Source: CAZBQG01 sp964493945
Lineage (GTDB): Bacteria > Pseudomonadota > Alphaproteobacteria > Rhodospirillales > UBA2165
Assembly (NCBI GenBank): GCA_964493945.1
Contig: CAZBQG010000053.1
Coordinates: 1-19,459 of the forward strand
Reading direction: 5' to 3'
DNA length: 19,459 nt
The first letter of the stretch is position 1, and each line of letters begins with the position of its first letter. Of this stretch, positions 1 through 7,907 are shown piece after piece. A program made the position numbers and the translations under genes. The notes beneath the pieces are model-generated. The model saw only the letters and a list, made by a program, of their open reading frames with translations. It was not told the DNA's origin and ran no database searches.

Positions 1-53
1 TTTGTTTCCCATCTTGAATCACGACCAGCCTAACAGAACGTTAATGAGTTAAA
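1..53. repeat. Edge sequence related to the right window end (possible IS terminus)
   Basis: This AT-richer stretch contains CTTGAATCAC at 13-22. Its exact reverse complement, GTGATTCAAG, lies at 19445-19454 near the other window end. Flanking bases (an ACCA element, then CGTTAA further inward) also align loosely between the two ends when one is reverse-complemented. Coding-like sequence starts just inward of it, after a TGA at 45-47. A repeated element that broke the assembly at both sides, such as an insertion sequence, would explain this. No transposase is visible and no family is recognised, so this is inference from a short match. Confidence 0.35.
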
Positions 54-614
54 CTATTTGCAGATTGGTATTACCTCCCTGCCCGCTTCGATGCGGAAAT
101 CGAGTTCGACCGCAGCGGTTTATACAAAATAACCTTCGAGGGCTATATCGTCGAAGTGACGCTTTATAATAACATCAAGCAAAAAAAGCTGGACGCCGCA
201 GCCACCCAGGTCAAAATCAACCGGGTTCTGACCGATTTCAAGCGGGATTCAGGCACCAAGGAAATATCCTATTTCGGCCAGGGCGCCTTCAAGGTCAAAT
301 GGGTGAAATCAGGGGATGTCCTGCGCTCCCGCATGGTGACTTTTTTCCGCCGCAATGAAAATATGGCCTCCATCTCCTTCTCCAAGATCAAGAAGCGCTC
401 ACCATCCGCACCAAATATGTCAAACGCAGCGACACGGAGCGGCTCACTTAAATTCGGCCTGGGAATGCAGGGCGGTTTACGCATCAAGACCAGTGCCCGG
501 GTGCTGGAGCACAACGCCTGTAAAGTCACCGAGCAAGGCCCGGTCACGACTTACGCCTGGAAAATCAAGGACATCTTCCAGCAAGCGCCCAAGCTGCTCA
601 TCGCCTTCCCCTAA
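48..614 (+). pseudogene. 5'-truncated, frame-disrupted gene of unknown function
   Basis: Open reading continues upstream of the first possible start (GTG at 156) back to a TGA at 45-47, and the residues there (for example DWYYLPARFDAEIEFD) look like protein. The 5' end therefore appears lost. Within the gene, reading from about 392 to 448 is protein-like only in another phase (EALTIRTKYVKRSDTERLT). Reading then returns to the original phase near 453, so two compensating indels are suspected near 390 and 450. The C-terminus ends in IAFP and a TAA. No domain is recognised. The alternating hydrophobic pattern suggests a beta-rich, perhaps exported, protein, but the N-terminus and any signal peptide are missing. 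The damage may be real decay or low-quality sequence at a contig end. The gene is convergent with the selenoprotein gene, with 7 nt between stops. Confidence 0.5.
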
Positions 615-621
615 CGGGGGC
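606..621. other. Small hairpin between convergent genes
   Basis: CCCC (608-611), loop TAAC, and GGGG (616-619) form a 4-bp GC stem that can fold on either strand. It overlaps the stop of the left gene and lies just beyond the selenoprotein stop. There is no T-tract on either side, so termination activity is doubtful. Confidence 0.25.
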
Positions 622-2289
622 TCAGATTCGCCCGTATTTCTTGACCAGGGCTTCCCAGTTGTCCGGCAATTCCACCTTATGGGTTACCCAGCCCAAATCC
701 TCGTTGATCGAGCCGCCGGTTATAATCCCAATGAAATTACCCGCCCCGCCGGCAACCATCACCTTAATCCAATCGGGCCGGCGCACGATGCGCTGGGAAT
801 CCATCGGGTTCAGGGGAATGTTTTCGATATGCCGCACGCCCGGCATGGCACCCCAGTAAATAGGATGTTTGTAAGCGGGCACCCTTGCATATTCGGAGAT
901 GTAATCCCTGATCTGGCGCTTGTCCCATCCCGCATCGGCAAGGATTTTGGCTATTTCCGAATTGAAAACGATACAAATCAGCCCGCAACGCCCGGGAATG
1001 ACGTTGGCAGTCAATGAATTCAGCACCCCCTCGGCGCTGGTTCCATAGGGCCAGACCTGGGAATAGCTGTTGGGACAGAAGAGCGAGACGGCGCTATCCT
1101 CAGGCTCCAGCCCGGCTTCCGTATGCAGTGGCCAAAAAGGGCTGTCCTCTTCGTTCTCGGCCAGAACCGCGCCGGCCTTGGCCGGATTGCCCAGCACGCC
1201 CATATCTTCAATGCCTTTGCGCGCGCCACCCACATTGCGGATGATCAAAAGCATGGCCCGTCCAATGGCCGTATTGGCCATATTTCCGGGGCTCATCATG
1301 CCTGAGCCGCTGTTCAGCTTCAGTTCATTGCGGATGGGTCCGTTAATAACGAAATGCGGCGCCCAAGAGCCCGTGCTTACCGAATAGGTCCCATAATCGG
1401 CCATGGGGTCCAGCAAAGCTTTAACGCCGGCGATGAGGACCGGCATATAGGTGGGCAGCGCACCGGCCATGGCCGCGTTGATGGCGATTTTCTCCACCGT
1501 CAGCTTGGCGAAACGGGGTGTCAGTTCACCGACGATATGACCGGGCGCCAGGTCGGTCCCTTCCAGCATATCGCTGACCGCTCCATCGGTGGGCGGCAAG
1601 ATGGGCGCACCATCGGTCCAGCCCCTCTTGTAGAAGAAGCGGTTGATCTCCTCGATGGAGCCCCTAAAGGCGATCCGTTCGGGGGTCTCTTCCTTTGGCT
1701 GCTTTGGCGAGACCTCTTCCTTGGTCAGAGGCCGGGTCAGGGCGTCAACGATATCGTCCATCACCTCGTCGACGGCCGCCTCGGTGATGGCCGGCACAGT
1801 GCATTCGACGGGAACATTTTCCGCCAGAATGCGCACACCCGGCATGCCCATATTGGCGGCGGCGGCTTTCGCGTCATTCATGAAGCCGGCATTGCTGAGG
1901 CCGACGGCGGGAACTTTCTGGTCTTCGATGGCAATAGTATCTAACACGAGATACTTAGTGCAGGACCCTCAATCGCCCACTGCCGCAACGGCAACATCGA
2001 CCTCCTTGGCCCATTCCTTGAAGCGTGGGAAATCGCTGGTCTCCGTCACATGCTGGTTATGATCGAACAGGAACCAGCTGAATTCAATGGATTTGAAGCG
2101 CTCGCGGAGGCGCCGCTCAACCACTTCCAGGATGGGCCTGGCGGCGACTTTGGCCTGGGTGGCGAACAGGCCGACTTTTTTGCCTTCCAGACTGTCCACG
2201 CGGGGGTTCACGCCCCTCAGCGGCACCAGATTCTTCTCCCCCCAGGGATTAAGGACTTCGTATTCGCTCGCAAGCTTAATGTCATCCAT
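622..2289 (-). CDS. UGSC-family selenoprotein with a fused C-terminal domain (in-frame TGA = Sec107)
   Basis: Read through one in-frame TGA (1971-1969), this is a 555-residue protein. Start choice: ATG at 2289 has GAGGAGG about 8 nt upstream; an in-frame start at 2349 exists but lacks this support. Residues 1 to about 185 form the UGSC domain, with the signature GD-U107-G-S-C110-T, a UxxC redox-type motif. UGSC proteins are a selenoprotein family known mainly from marine metagenomes; their reaction is not established. After an acidic and proline-rich linker (about 184-205), residues 206-555 form a second conserved-looking domain of unknown function (RGWTDGAPILPPT near its start, a Gly-rich GGAGNFIG near its end). 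Reading is continuous and protein-like on both sides of the TGA, and a SECIS-like hairpin follows it. The 441-residue ORF starting at GTG 1947 is an artefact of stopping at the TGA. The gene lies 60 nt after the dehydrogenase gene, so cotranscription is likely. Confidence 0.88.
1936..1971 (-). promoter_or_regulatory. Bacterial SECIS element with Sec UGA codon
   Basis: On the minus strand the UGA is followed by 13 nt, then the perfect inverted repeat AGTATCT (1955-1949), loop CGTGTT (1948-1943) and AGATACT (1942-1936). Bacterial SECIS elements lie inside the coding region just after the UGA, with a stem starting roughly 11-16 nt downstream and a G in the first two positions of the apical loop. 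All three conditions are met. It would recruit SelB with Sec-tRNA. The sel genes are not in this window. Confidence 0.85.
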
Positions 2290-2349
2290 GATTGGCCCCT
2301 CCTCTATTCCAATTGGGTTAAATTTGCCGCAAACCGGGCCAGCTTGCAA

Positions 2350-3228
2350 CTAGTTCTCTTTGCTAAGCAGACGGATCAGGCTGGAAGTATCCCAGCGCCC
2401 TCCTCCCTCGGCCTGAATTCGGCGGTAAAACTGCCCAACCAGGGCGGCAACCGGCAAATGAGCACCGTTTCCGGAAGCCTCGCCCAAGGCGATTTCCAGA
2501 TCCTTGCACATCCAATCAACGGCGAAGCCAAAATCAAACTCATCATCCACCATGGTATGGCCGCGGTTTTCCATCTGCCAGGACTGGGCCGCCCCCTTGG
2601 AAATGACATCCACCACCCGCTTTGCGTCCAGACCGGCGCGGGCCGCGAAATTAAGCCCCTCCGCTAGCCCTTGCACCAGACCGGCGATGCAGATTTGGTT
2701 GGCCATCTTGGTCAATTGCCCGGCCCCCACTGGGCCCATCAGTGTAAAGGCCTGGGCATAGACATCGATTACAGGCTTTGCCCGCTCGAAAACACCTTCC
2801 TCGCCGCCGGCCATGACCGTCAATGTGCCGTTTTCCGCTCCCGCCTGACCGCCGGAAACGGGCGCGTCCAGGAAGGAAACCGACTTCTCCCGGGCCGCCC
2901 TGTCTATTTCGCGCGCGATTTGGGCCGATGCGGTGGTGTGATCGACGAGAACCGCGCCCTCCCCCAATCCCACCAATACGCCATCGGGCCCGTAAACCAC
3001 GCTGGCCAGATCATGGTCATTGCCGACGCAGACGAAGGCGAAATCGGCTCTTTCAGCGGCCTTGGCAGGGGTTGGGGCACTTTGGCCCAAATAATCACCC
3101 AGCCAGCTTTCAGCCTTGGCGCCGGTCCGGTTGAAGACCGTCACCCGGTGCCCGGCCCGGGCCAGATGCCCGGCCATGGGATAACCCATGACGCCTAGCC
3201 CGATAAAAGCCAGATTGAAGCCGCTCAT
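2350..3228 (-). CDS. NAD(P)-dependent beta-hydroxyacid dehydrogenase (3-hydroxyisobutyrate dehydrogenase / tartronate semialdehyde reductase family)
   Basis: This 292-residue protein has the usual family length and layout. The N-terminal Rossmann motif is GLGVMG (10-15). FNRT (32-35) ends the second strand, and an Arg there is often linked to NADPH preference. The substrate-binding motif DAPVSGG lies at 121-127. The catalytic lysine is K174 in GQLTKMANQ. The C-terminal helical domain follows and is complete. The family oxidises or reduces small beta-hydroxyacids in the cytoplasm; the exact substrate (3-hydroxyisobutyrate, glyoxylate/succinic semialdehyde or tartronate semialdehyde) cannot be told from sequence alone. 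The start has AGGAGG 7 nt upstream, immediately after the stop of the IMPase-family gene (11 nt gap). The selenoprotein follows 60 nt downstream, so the two may share a pathway, but this is only inferred from position. Confidence 0.88.
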   Translation of the reverse strand: MSGFNLAFIGLGVMGYPMAGHLARAGHRVTVFNRTGAKAESWLGDYLGQSAPTPAKAAERADFAFVCVGNDHDLASVVYGPDGVLVGLGEGAVLVDHTTASAQIAREIDRAAREKSVSFLDAPVSGGQAGAENGTLTVMAGGEEGVFERAKPVIDVYAQAFTLMGPVGAGQLTKMANQICIAGLVQGLAEGLNFAARAGLDAKRVVDVISKGAAQSWQMENRGHTMVDDEFDFGFAVDWMCKDLEIALGEASGNGAHLPVAALVGQFYRRIQAEGGGRWDTSSLIRLLSKEN

Positions 3229-3239
3229 TGGCTATCCTC

Positions 3240-4049
3240 CTATTGAAAGTCCAACATGTTGTATAGGTCGCGCCAGCTATCCTTACCGGGCGCGACGAGC
3301 AGCCTGACGCGCTGTTCCGCCAGCGGCCGGTAAGCGCTCTCATCTTTGGTAATGGCGGCGTAGCCGCCGGCCTCGGCATGCATCAACAGCCCCGCCGCAT
3401 GGTCCCAGGGCTTAAGCAGCCCATATTCGGCGAAATGCAGCTCGCCCCGGGTCAGATCGATATATTCGATACCGATACAGCCATAGCGCAGCGCGCGGAG
3501 CGGATAATCCCCGGGCTCAATCTTATCGGCCAGTTTCTCGCGCCGCCGCTTGCTCATGGAGGCATGCATCTGCCCGGGGGGCCCTGTCTGCGCCACTTTG
3601 AGGCGCTTGCCATCCATCCAGGCCCCGTCGCCCAGCCTGGCGCTGGCCGTCTGGCCATCCAGGGGATTGTGAATCCAACCGGCCAAGGTGCGCCCGCCCT
3701 GGCAAAAGGCGACGATGACCGCGAAACAGGGCTCTCCCTCGCTGAAATTCCGGGTCCCGTCCAGGGGATCGATGATCCAGATGGGGCCGTCGCCTTCCAG
3801 GGGCTTAAGGGTTGTGGGATCGGCCGCCGCCTCTTCCTCGCCAATGATCGCCGCATCCGGATAGATTTCCGCCAATTCCTGGGCCAGGCGGTTTTCGGCC
3901 CTGGTATCGGCAACGGTCACCACTTCACCCGATTTCTTGGCGTCGATCTCATGGGAGGCCAGATTTTCAAACAGTGGCATGATTTCACTGGACGCCACGC
4001 GGGCCATGGCGTCGCCCACTTTTTCCATATCGGGAAAGGAGGCGCTCAT
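3240..4049 (-). CDS. Inositol monophosphatase family protein
   Basis: This 269-residue protein carries the metal-binding signatures of the IMPase / FBPase superfamily: GEEE around 70-73, DPLDGT at 94-99 (D94 and D97 as metal ligands) and PWDHAAG at 214-220 (D216). These Mg2+-dependent phosphatases hydrolyse inositol-1-phosphate or related sugar and nucleotide phosphates; histidinol-phosphate phosphatase activity is a possible alternative. It is cytoplasmic, with no signal peptide or membrane segment. The ATG overlaps the hflX stop as ATGA, with GAGG 7 nt upstream inside hflX, so translation is probably coupled. The dehydrogenase gene follows after 11 nt. Confidence 0.9.
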   Translation of the reverse strand: MSASFPDMEKVGDAMARVASSEIMPLFENLASHEIDAKKSGEVVTVADTRAENRLAQELAEIYPDAAIIGEEEAAADPTTLKPLEGDGPIWIIDPLDGTRNFSEGEPCFAVIVAFCQGGRTLAGWIHNPLDGQTASARLGDGAWMDGKRLKVAQTGPPGQMHASMSKRRREKLADKIEPGDYPLRALRYGCIGIEYIDLTRGELHFAEYGLLKPWDHAAGLLMHAEAGGYAAITKDESAYRPLAEQRVRLLVAPGKDSWRDLYNMLDFQ

Positions 4050-5392
4050 TTTTGTGCCTCGGCCCTGGGACTTCGTGCTTCGCGCTGGGCACGGCGCGCC
4101 TTGAAACGGGGCGCGTCGGTCTCATCCAGGCGCATTTTCAGGCGGATTTGTTCCTCGCCGTCATGGCGTTCCAAAACCTGTCCATGTTGGTAAAGCCAGG
4201 CGATCTCGGCGCTTTCCTTCCAGGCCAGCGAAATATCCATGGTCCACCGGGCCTGATCCAGAATATGAGCGATGGCGCCCAGCAAATCCTCGCACCCCTC
4301 CCCGCTCCCGGCGGAGGCCAGAATACGGGGAAGATTGCCTCGCTTGGCCCTGTTGGCCAATTCCTGGGCGTCATCCTCATCCAGCAGATCGATCTTGTTG
4401 AGCACTTCGATCAATGGCGCCCTGTTATCCTCCTCCAGGCCCAGCTCTTCCAGCACCTTGTCCACATCGGCTTTCTGTGCCTCGCTTTCCGGATGGGCGA
4501 TATCCCGGACATGAACCAGAAAATCGGCTTCCAGCACCTCTTCCAGGGTGGCGTGAAAGCTCGCTACCAGGTCATGGGGCAGATCGGATACGGAACCCAC
4601 CGTATCGGACAGGATAACCGTCCTGCCGCCTCCCAGCTCCATGCCCCGCATGGTAGGATCCAAGGTGGCGAAAAGCTGATCCTTGGCGCTTACTTCGGCT
4701 CGCGTCAAACGGCTGAACAGGGTTGATTTGCCCGAATTGGTGTAACCGACCAGGGCCACCACCGGATAGGGAACACGGCGCCTGGCCTGGCGGTGCAATT
4801 GGCGCGTGCGGCGAACCTGATCCAGGTCTTTTTTGGGCTTCACAATGCGCGTGTCGATCTGGCGCCGGTCGGCCTCGATCTGGCATTCACCGGGGCCTCC
4901 CATGAAGCCGAAACCGCCCCGCTGGCGTTCCAGATGGGTCCAGGAACGGACCAGCCGGCCCCGCTGATAGCTGAGCGCCGCCAGTTCCACTTGCAGCCGC
5001 CCTTCGCCGGTCCTGGCCCGGGCGCCGAAAATCTCCAAAATCAAGCCGGTGCGGTCGATCACCTTGCGCGACCAGGCCCGCTCCAGATTGCGCTGCTGAA
5101 TGGAGCTGAGAGGGCCATCGACCACGGCGATCTGGATTTTGCGGCCGGCGATGGCGGTGCCCAGCCGGTCCAGCACGCCGCCCCGGAAAAGGGTCTCCGG
5201 ATGGGGCCTGACTATAGTCGTAACCTCGGCCTGCAAGATATGCAGATCAATGGCCTGGGCCAGCCTGACGGCTTCGTTAAGACGATCCGCCGACGCCTGG
5301 GAACGCTTTCCCGACGGGCCGAGCAAAGGATGGCAAACGAGGCAGGAAAGGGCCGCCCCGGAAGGTTGACCCATCGCGGCAGCGTTTTTCAA
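4046..5392 (-). CDS. hflX: GTPase HflX
   Basis: HflX is a ribosome-associated GTPase that splits stalled ribosomes, especially under stress. The 448-residue protein has the N-terminal HflX domain (about 15-140), the Gly-rich linker GGFGFMGGPGE (159-169), and a G domain with G1 GYTNSGKST (216-224), G3 DTVG (263-266) and G4 NKID (332-335). A short C-terminal extension is rich in basic and acidic residues. The start shown is a TTG that overlaps the hfq stop as TTGA, parallel to the ATGA overlaps elsewhere in this run; no well-spaced ribosome binding site is present. The alternative ATG at 5374 would remove six residues and also lacks a clear site. The hfq-hflX order is a widespread conserved pairing. 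Confidence 0.95.
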   Translation of the reverse strand: MKNAAAMGQPSGAALSCLVCHPLLGPSGKRSQASADRLNEAVRLAQAIDLHILQAEVTTIVRPHPETLFRGGVLDRLGTAIAGRKIQIAVVDGPLSSIQQRNLERAWSRKVIDRTGLILEIFGARARTGEGRLQVELAALSYQRGRLVRSWTHLERQRGGFGFMGGPGECQIEADRRQIDTRIVKPKKDLDQVRRTRQLHRQARRRVPYPVVALVGYTNSGKSTLFSRLTRAEVSAKDQLFATLDPTMRGMELGGGRTVILSDTVGSVSDLPHDLVASFHATLEEVLEADFLVHVRDIAHPESEAQKADVDKVLEELGLEEDNRAPLIEVLNKIDLLDEDDAQELANRAKRGNLPRILASAGSGEGCEDLLGAIAHILDQARWTMDISLAWKESAEIAWLYQHGQVLERHDGEEQIRLKMRLDETDAPRFKARRAQREARSPRAEAQK

Positions 5393-5691
5393 ACCTCGGC
5401 TTCGGCCCCTTCGGCTCCTGCGGCTCCTTCAGTTCCTTCAGCTTCATCGCCTTCTTCTTTATCGGGCTCGAACAGTTGGATCGGCCCGGAAGGCATGACC
5501 GTGGAAATGGCGTGTTTATAGACCAGTTGCGTATGGCCTTCGCGCCGGAGCAGGATCGAAAAATTATCGAACCAGGTAATGATGCCCTGCAATTTGACCC
5601 CGTTGACGAGAAACACGGTGGTCGGTGTTTTGTTCTTGCGAACATGGTTTAGGAAGACGTCCTGGACGTTTTGAGTTTTTTCTCCGGACAT
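5389..5691 (-). CDS. hfq: RNA chaperone Hfq
   Basis: Hfq forms a hexameric ring that helps small RNAs pair with mRNAs. The 100-residue protein contains the complete Sm fold: helix and Sm1 at about 8-50 (NHVRKNKTPTTVFLVNGVKL) and Sm2 with the diagnostic YKHAISTV at 58-65. After residue 74 comes a 26-residue acidic tail of Glu, Gly and Ala (TEGAAGAEGAEAEV), encoded by imperfect GAAGGNGCC-like repeats; such tails vary in length among Alphaproteobacteria. The ATG has AGGGGG about 6 nt upstream. A 121-nt gap separates it from the HAD gene, the longest gap inside the run between trkA and the window's left side, so an internal promoter here is plausible. Its stop overlaps the hflX start. Confidence 0.97.
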   Translation of the reverse strand: MSGEKTQNVQDVFLNHVRKNKTPTTVFLVNGVKLQGIITWFDNFSILLRREGHTQLVYKHAISTVMPSGPIQLFEPDKEEGDEAEGTEGAAGAEGAEAEV

Positions 5692-5812
5692 GGTTTTCCC
5701 CCTGTTTCCTTCATGTTTTGGGTTATTTCGGGTTAGCGCGTAAGTGTCCCGGTGGGTATTATCTCATCTTTCTCGCGCCGTGGCGAATTTTTTCACGTTG
5801 TTTCGCCCGGCC

Positions 5813-6487
5813 TCAGGAATGGACAACCTCCAGCGCCCGGACGAAGTCCAATAATTTCAGTCCTCCGCCGAAATAGCAAGCAGGAGGATGCATGGAAAAT
5901 TCATCTTTTTCAGGCTGGGTGTCGCGCAACAATATGGCGACGCACCCGGCGCCCAGTGCAAACCCCATATCCAACTCCGTATCGCCCACATACCAGACAT
6001 GTTCACCGGGTGCCAAGCCAGACGGTTGGAGGGCGGGGAAAAGAGGGTCCAGGGCCGGTTTGTCCTGGGCGGCGTCCGTTGCGCCGATCAGAGCGCCGAA
6101 ATATCCGGTCCAGCCAAGCTTTTCGGACTCGGCCCGCAAAAGCCTGCCTGTTTTGTTACTGATCACACCCATATAGATGCCGAGAGAGGCGATACCCTCC
6201 AGCAATTCCCTGGCCTCCGGGCATTCGGTCAGGCGTTCGAGATGGCAGGCTTCGTAATTTTCATAAAAAATCCGCCCGGCTTCCTCCCATCGCCCGCCAA
6301 ACAATTTCGGAAAGCTTTCCCTAAGGGATTCACGGACCCGGTTTTTGGTCTCCTCCAGGCTCCAGGGCTCCTGGCCCATGGCCCGGAATGTGGGCTCCAG
6401 GGCCCTGTGAATGGTCGGCCAGCTATCGACCAGCGTATTATCCCAATCAAAGAGGATCGCCTTTGGTCTGTGGGTCGGTGCGCTCAC
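5813..6487 (-). CDS. HAD-superfamily phosphatase, phosphoglycolate phosphatase-like
   Basis: This 224-residue protein has all four HAD motifs: DWDNT (D14 nucleophile, D16 acid/base), SN at 110-111 (motif II), K143 in QDKPALDP (motif III) and VGDTELD with D169 and D173 (motif IV). A helical cap domain lies between motifs I and II, as in phosphoglycolate phosphatases and beta-phosphoglucomutases. The substrate is not determinable. The start is GTG at 6487, which has AGGA 8 nt upstream and lies 22 nt after the trkA stop. The reading frame extends further upstream to 6574, but that would overlap trkA and those residues do not resemble the family. It is a cytoplasmic enzyme in the trkA-hfq interval. 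Confidence 0.85.
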   Translation of the reverse strand: MSAPTHRPKAILFDWDNTLVDSWPTIHRALEPTFRAMGQEPWSLEETKNRVRESLRESFPKLFGGRWEEAGRIFYENYEACHLERLTECPEARELLEGIASLGIYMGVISNKTGRLLRAESEKLGWTGYFGALIGATDAAQDKPALDPLFPALQPSGLAPGEHVWYVGDTELDMGFALGAGCVAILLRDTQPEKDEFSMHPPACYFGGGLKLLDFVRALEVVHS

Positions 6488-6509
6488 TGGTGATTTCCTG
6501 ATGATTGCA

Positions 6510-7886
6510 TCAGAAATATTCGAGGCGCACGGAGAACATTTTCTCGACCTGGGGCACCGCATCAGCGGCGGCAAAAAGAACTACCCGGTCATTAGTCTCG
6601 ATCACCGTGCCTGAGCGGGGCGCGATCACTTCGCTGTCGCGCACCACGGCGCCCACCAGAACGCCCGTCGGCAATTTGGCCTCGCCCAGGGCGACGCCCA
6701 CCAGGGACGAGGTTTCCATGGCCTCGGCTTCGATAATTTCGCCGAACCCGTCGCGCAAGGTATGGACCGATTGAATGGAGCCCCGCCGGACCTGCTGCAA
6801 GATAGTCGAAACCGTTATGGAGCGGGGGCTGACCACCACATCGATCCCCAGATTGGAGATCAGCGGCGCATAGGTATCACTATTGATCAAAGTGATCGCC
6901 CGCCGGGCTCCCCGCCGCTTGGCCAGCAGCGCCGACAGGATGTTGGTTTCATCGTCATGGGTCACCGCCACGACGGATTCAGCGGCCAAAACATTGGCTT
7001 CTTCCAGCACCTCGGGGTCCAGCACATCGCCATGCAGCACGACGGAACGTTTCATGGCTCTGGCCACCACCTCGGAGCGTTCCTTGTCCATCTCGATCAC
7101 TTTGATATTTACCGAGGGATGGTTTTCCTCCACATCCTGGGCCAGGAACTGCCCGATATTGCCACCACCGAAAATAACCAGCCGGCGGACTTCCGGCTCC
7201 TCATGGCCGAAAGCCGCCATGGAGCGCGTCACATGTTCCGCATCCACCACGAAATAGGCCTCATCGCCGGGCATGATCTGGTCATCGCCGGTGGGGACCA
7301 TGGGCACATCGTCGCGTACCAGACCAATAATGACGATGTTGAGTTGGGGAAATAGCTGGGTCAATTGGCGCAATTGGGTATGGATCAAGGGGCAATCCTC
7401 ACCGCACCGCACGGCGACCAGTTTGACCCGCCCATCGACCAGGGGGATCATATCCGCCGCCCCCGGCACCTCCAGGCGCCGGGAAATGGCCCTGGCCACC
7501 TCCATTTCCGGCGAAATGACCACATCGATGGGCGTGTGGTCACGGGCGAACATGTTGGCCCATTTGGGATCCAGATAGCCCTGTTGGCGGATGCGGGCGA
7601 TTTTGGTGGTCACGTCGAACAGGGAATGAGCCACCTGACAGGCCACCATATTGACTTCGTCGGCATGGGTGACGGCGACCAGCATATCCGCATCCATGGC
7701 GCCGGCCTGGGCCAGCACATCGGGGTGGGAGGCCAGACCGGTGATCGCCTTGACGTCCAGGGTATCGCCTATCTTGCGGGTTAGTTCGGCGGAACGGTCA
7801 ATGACCGTAATGTCATTGCCTTCCCTGGCCAGATAGCGCGCGATGTTGAAACCCACCTGTCCGGCACCGCAAATTATAACCTTCAT
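6510..7886 (-). CDS. trkA: Trk potassium uptake system regulatory subunit TrkA
   Basis: TrkA is the cytoplasmic, NAD(H)-binding gating subunit of the Trk K+ transporter. The 458-residue protein has two RCK repeats. The first has the nucleotide motif GAGQVG (7-12) with acidic D30 at the end of the second strand, followed by a TrkA-C domain to about 220. The second has GGGNIG (240-245), followed by another TrkA-C domain to the end. Length is that of full bacterial TrkA. The membrane partner TrkH/TrkG is not in the window. It starts 21 nt after ntrX with AAAGG about 9 nt upstream. The placement of trkA directly after ntrYX is conserved in many Alphaproteobacteria and fits cotranscription. Confidence 0.95.
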   Translation of the reverse strand: MKVIICGAGQVGFNIARYLAREGNDITVIDRSAELTRKIGDTLDVKAITGLASHPDVLAQAGAMDADMLVAVTHADEVNMVACQVAHSLFDVTTKIARIRQQGYLDPKWANMFARDHTPIDVVISPEMEVARAISRRLEVPGAADMIPLVDGRVKLVAVRCGEDCPLIHTQLRQLTQLFPQLNIVIIGLVRDDVPMVPTGDDQIMPGDEAYFVVDAEHVTRSMAAFGHEEPEVRRLVIFGGGNIGQFLAQDVEENHPSVNIKVIEMDKERSEVVARAMKRSVVLHGDVLDPEVLEEANVLAAESVVAVTHDDETNILSALLAKRRGARRAITLINSDTYAPLISNLGIDVVVSPRSITVSTILQQVRRGSIQSVHTLRDGFGEIIEAEAMETSSLVGVALGEAKLPTGVLVGAVVRDSEVIAPRSGTVIETNDRVVLFAAADAVPQVEKMFSVRLEYF

Positions 7887-7907
7887 GCTTCAGACCTTTA
7901 TCGTTGT

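Noticed and set aside
41..52. TTAA-N4-TTAA at the left edge as a CtrA site
   Set aside because: CtrA sites have a 7-nt spacer; here it is 4, and the position next to a broken gene gives no support.
1969..1971. TGA as a nonsense mutation or gene boundary in the UGSC gene
   Set aside because: The frame continues as good protein, the motif is GD-x-GSCT, and a SECIS-like hairpin follows at the right distance. The downstream GTG at 1947 has no ribosome binding site of its own.
6488..6574. Longer N-terminus for the HAD phosphatase
   Set aside because: It would overlap the trkA coding end and adds Cys/Arg/Pro-rich residues unlike the family. GTG 6487 has a ribosome binding site and fits the usual start before motif I.
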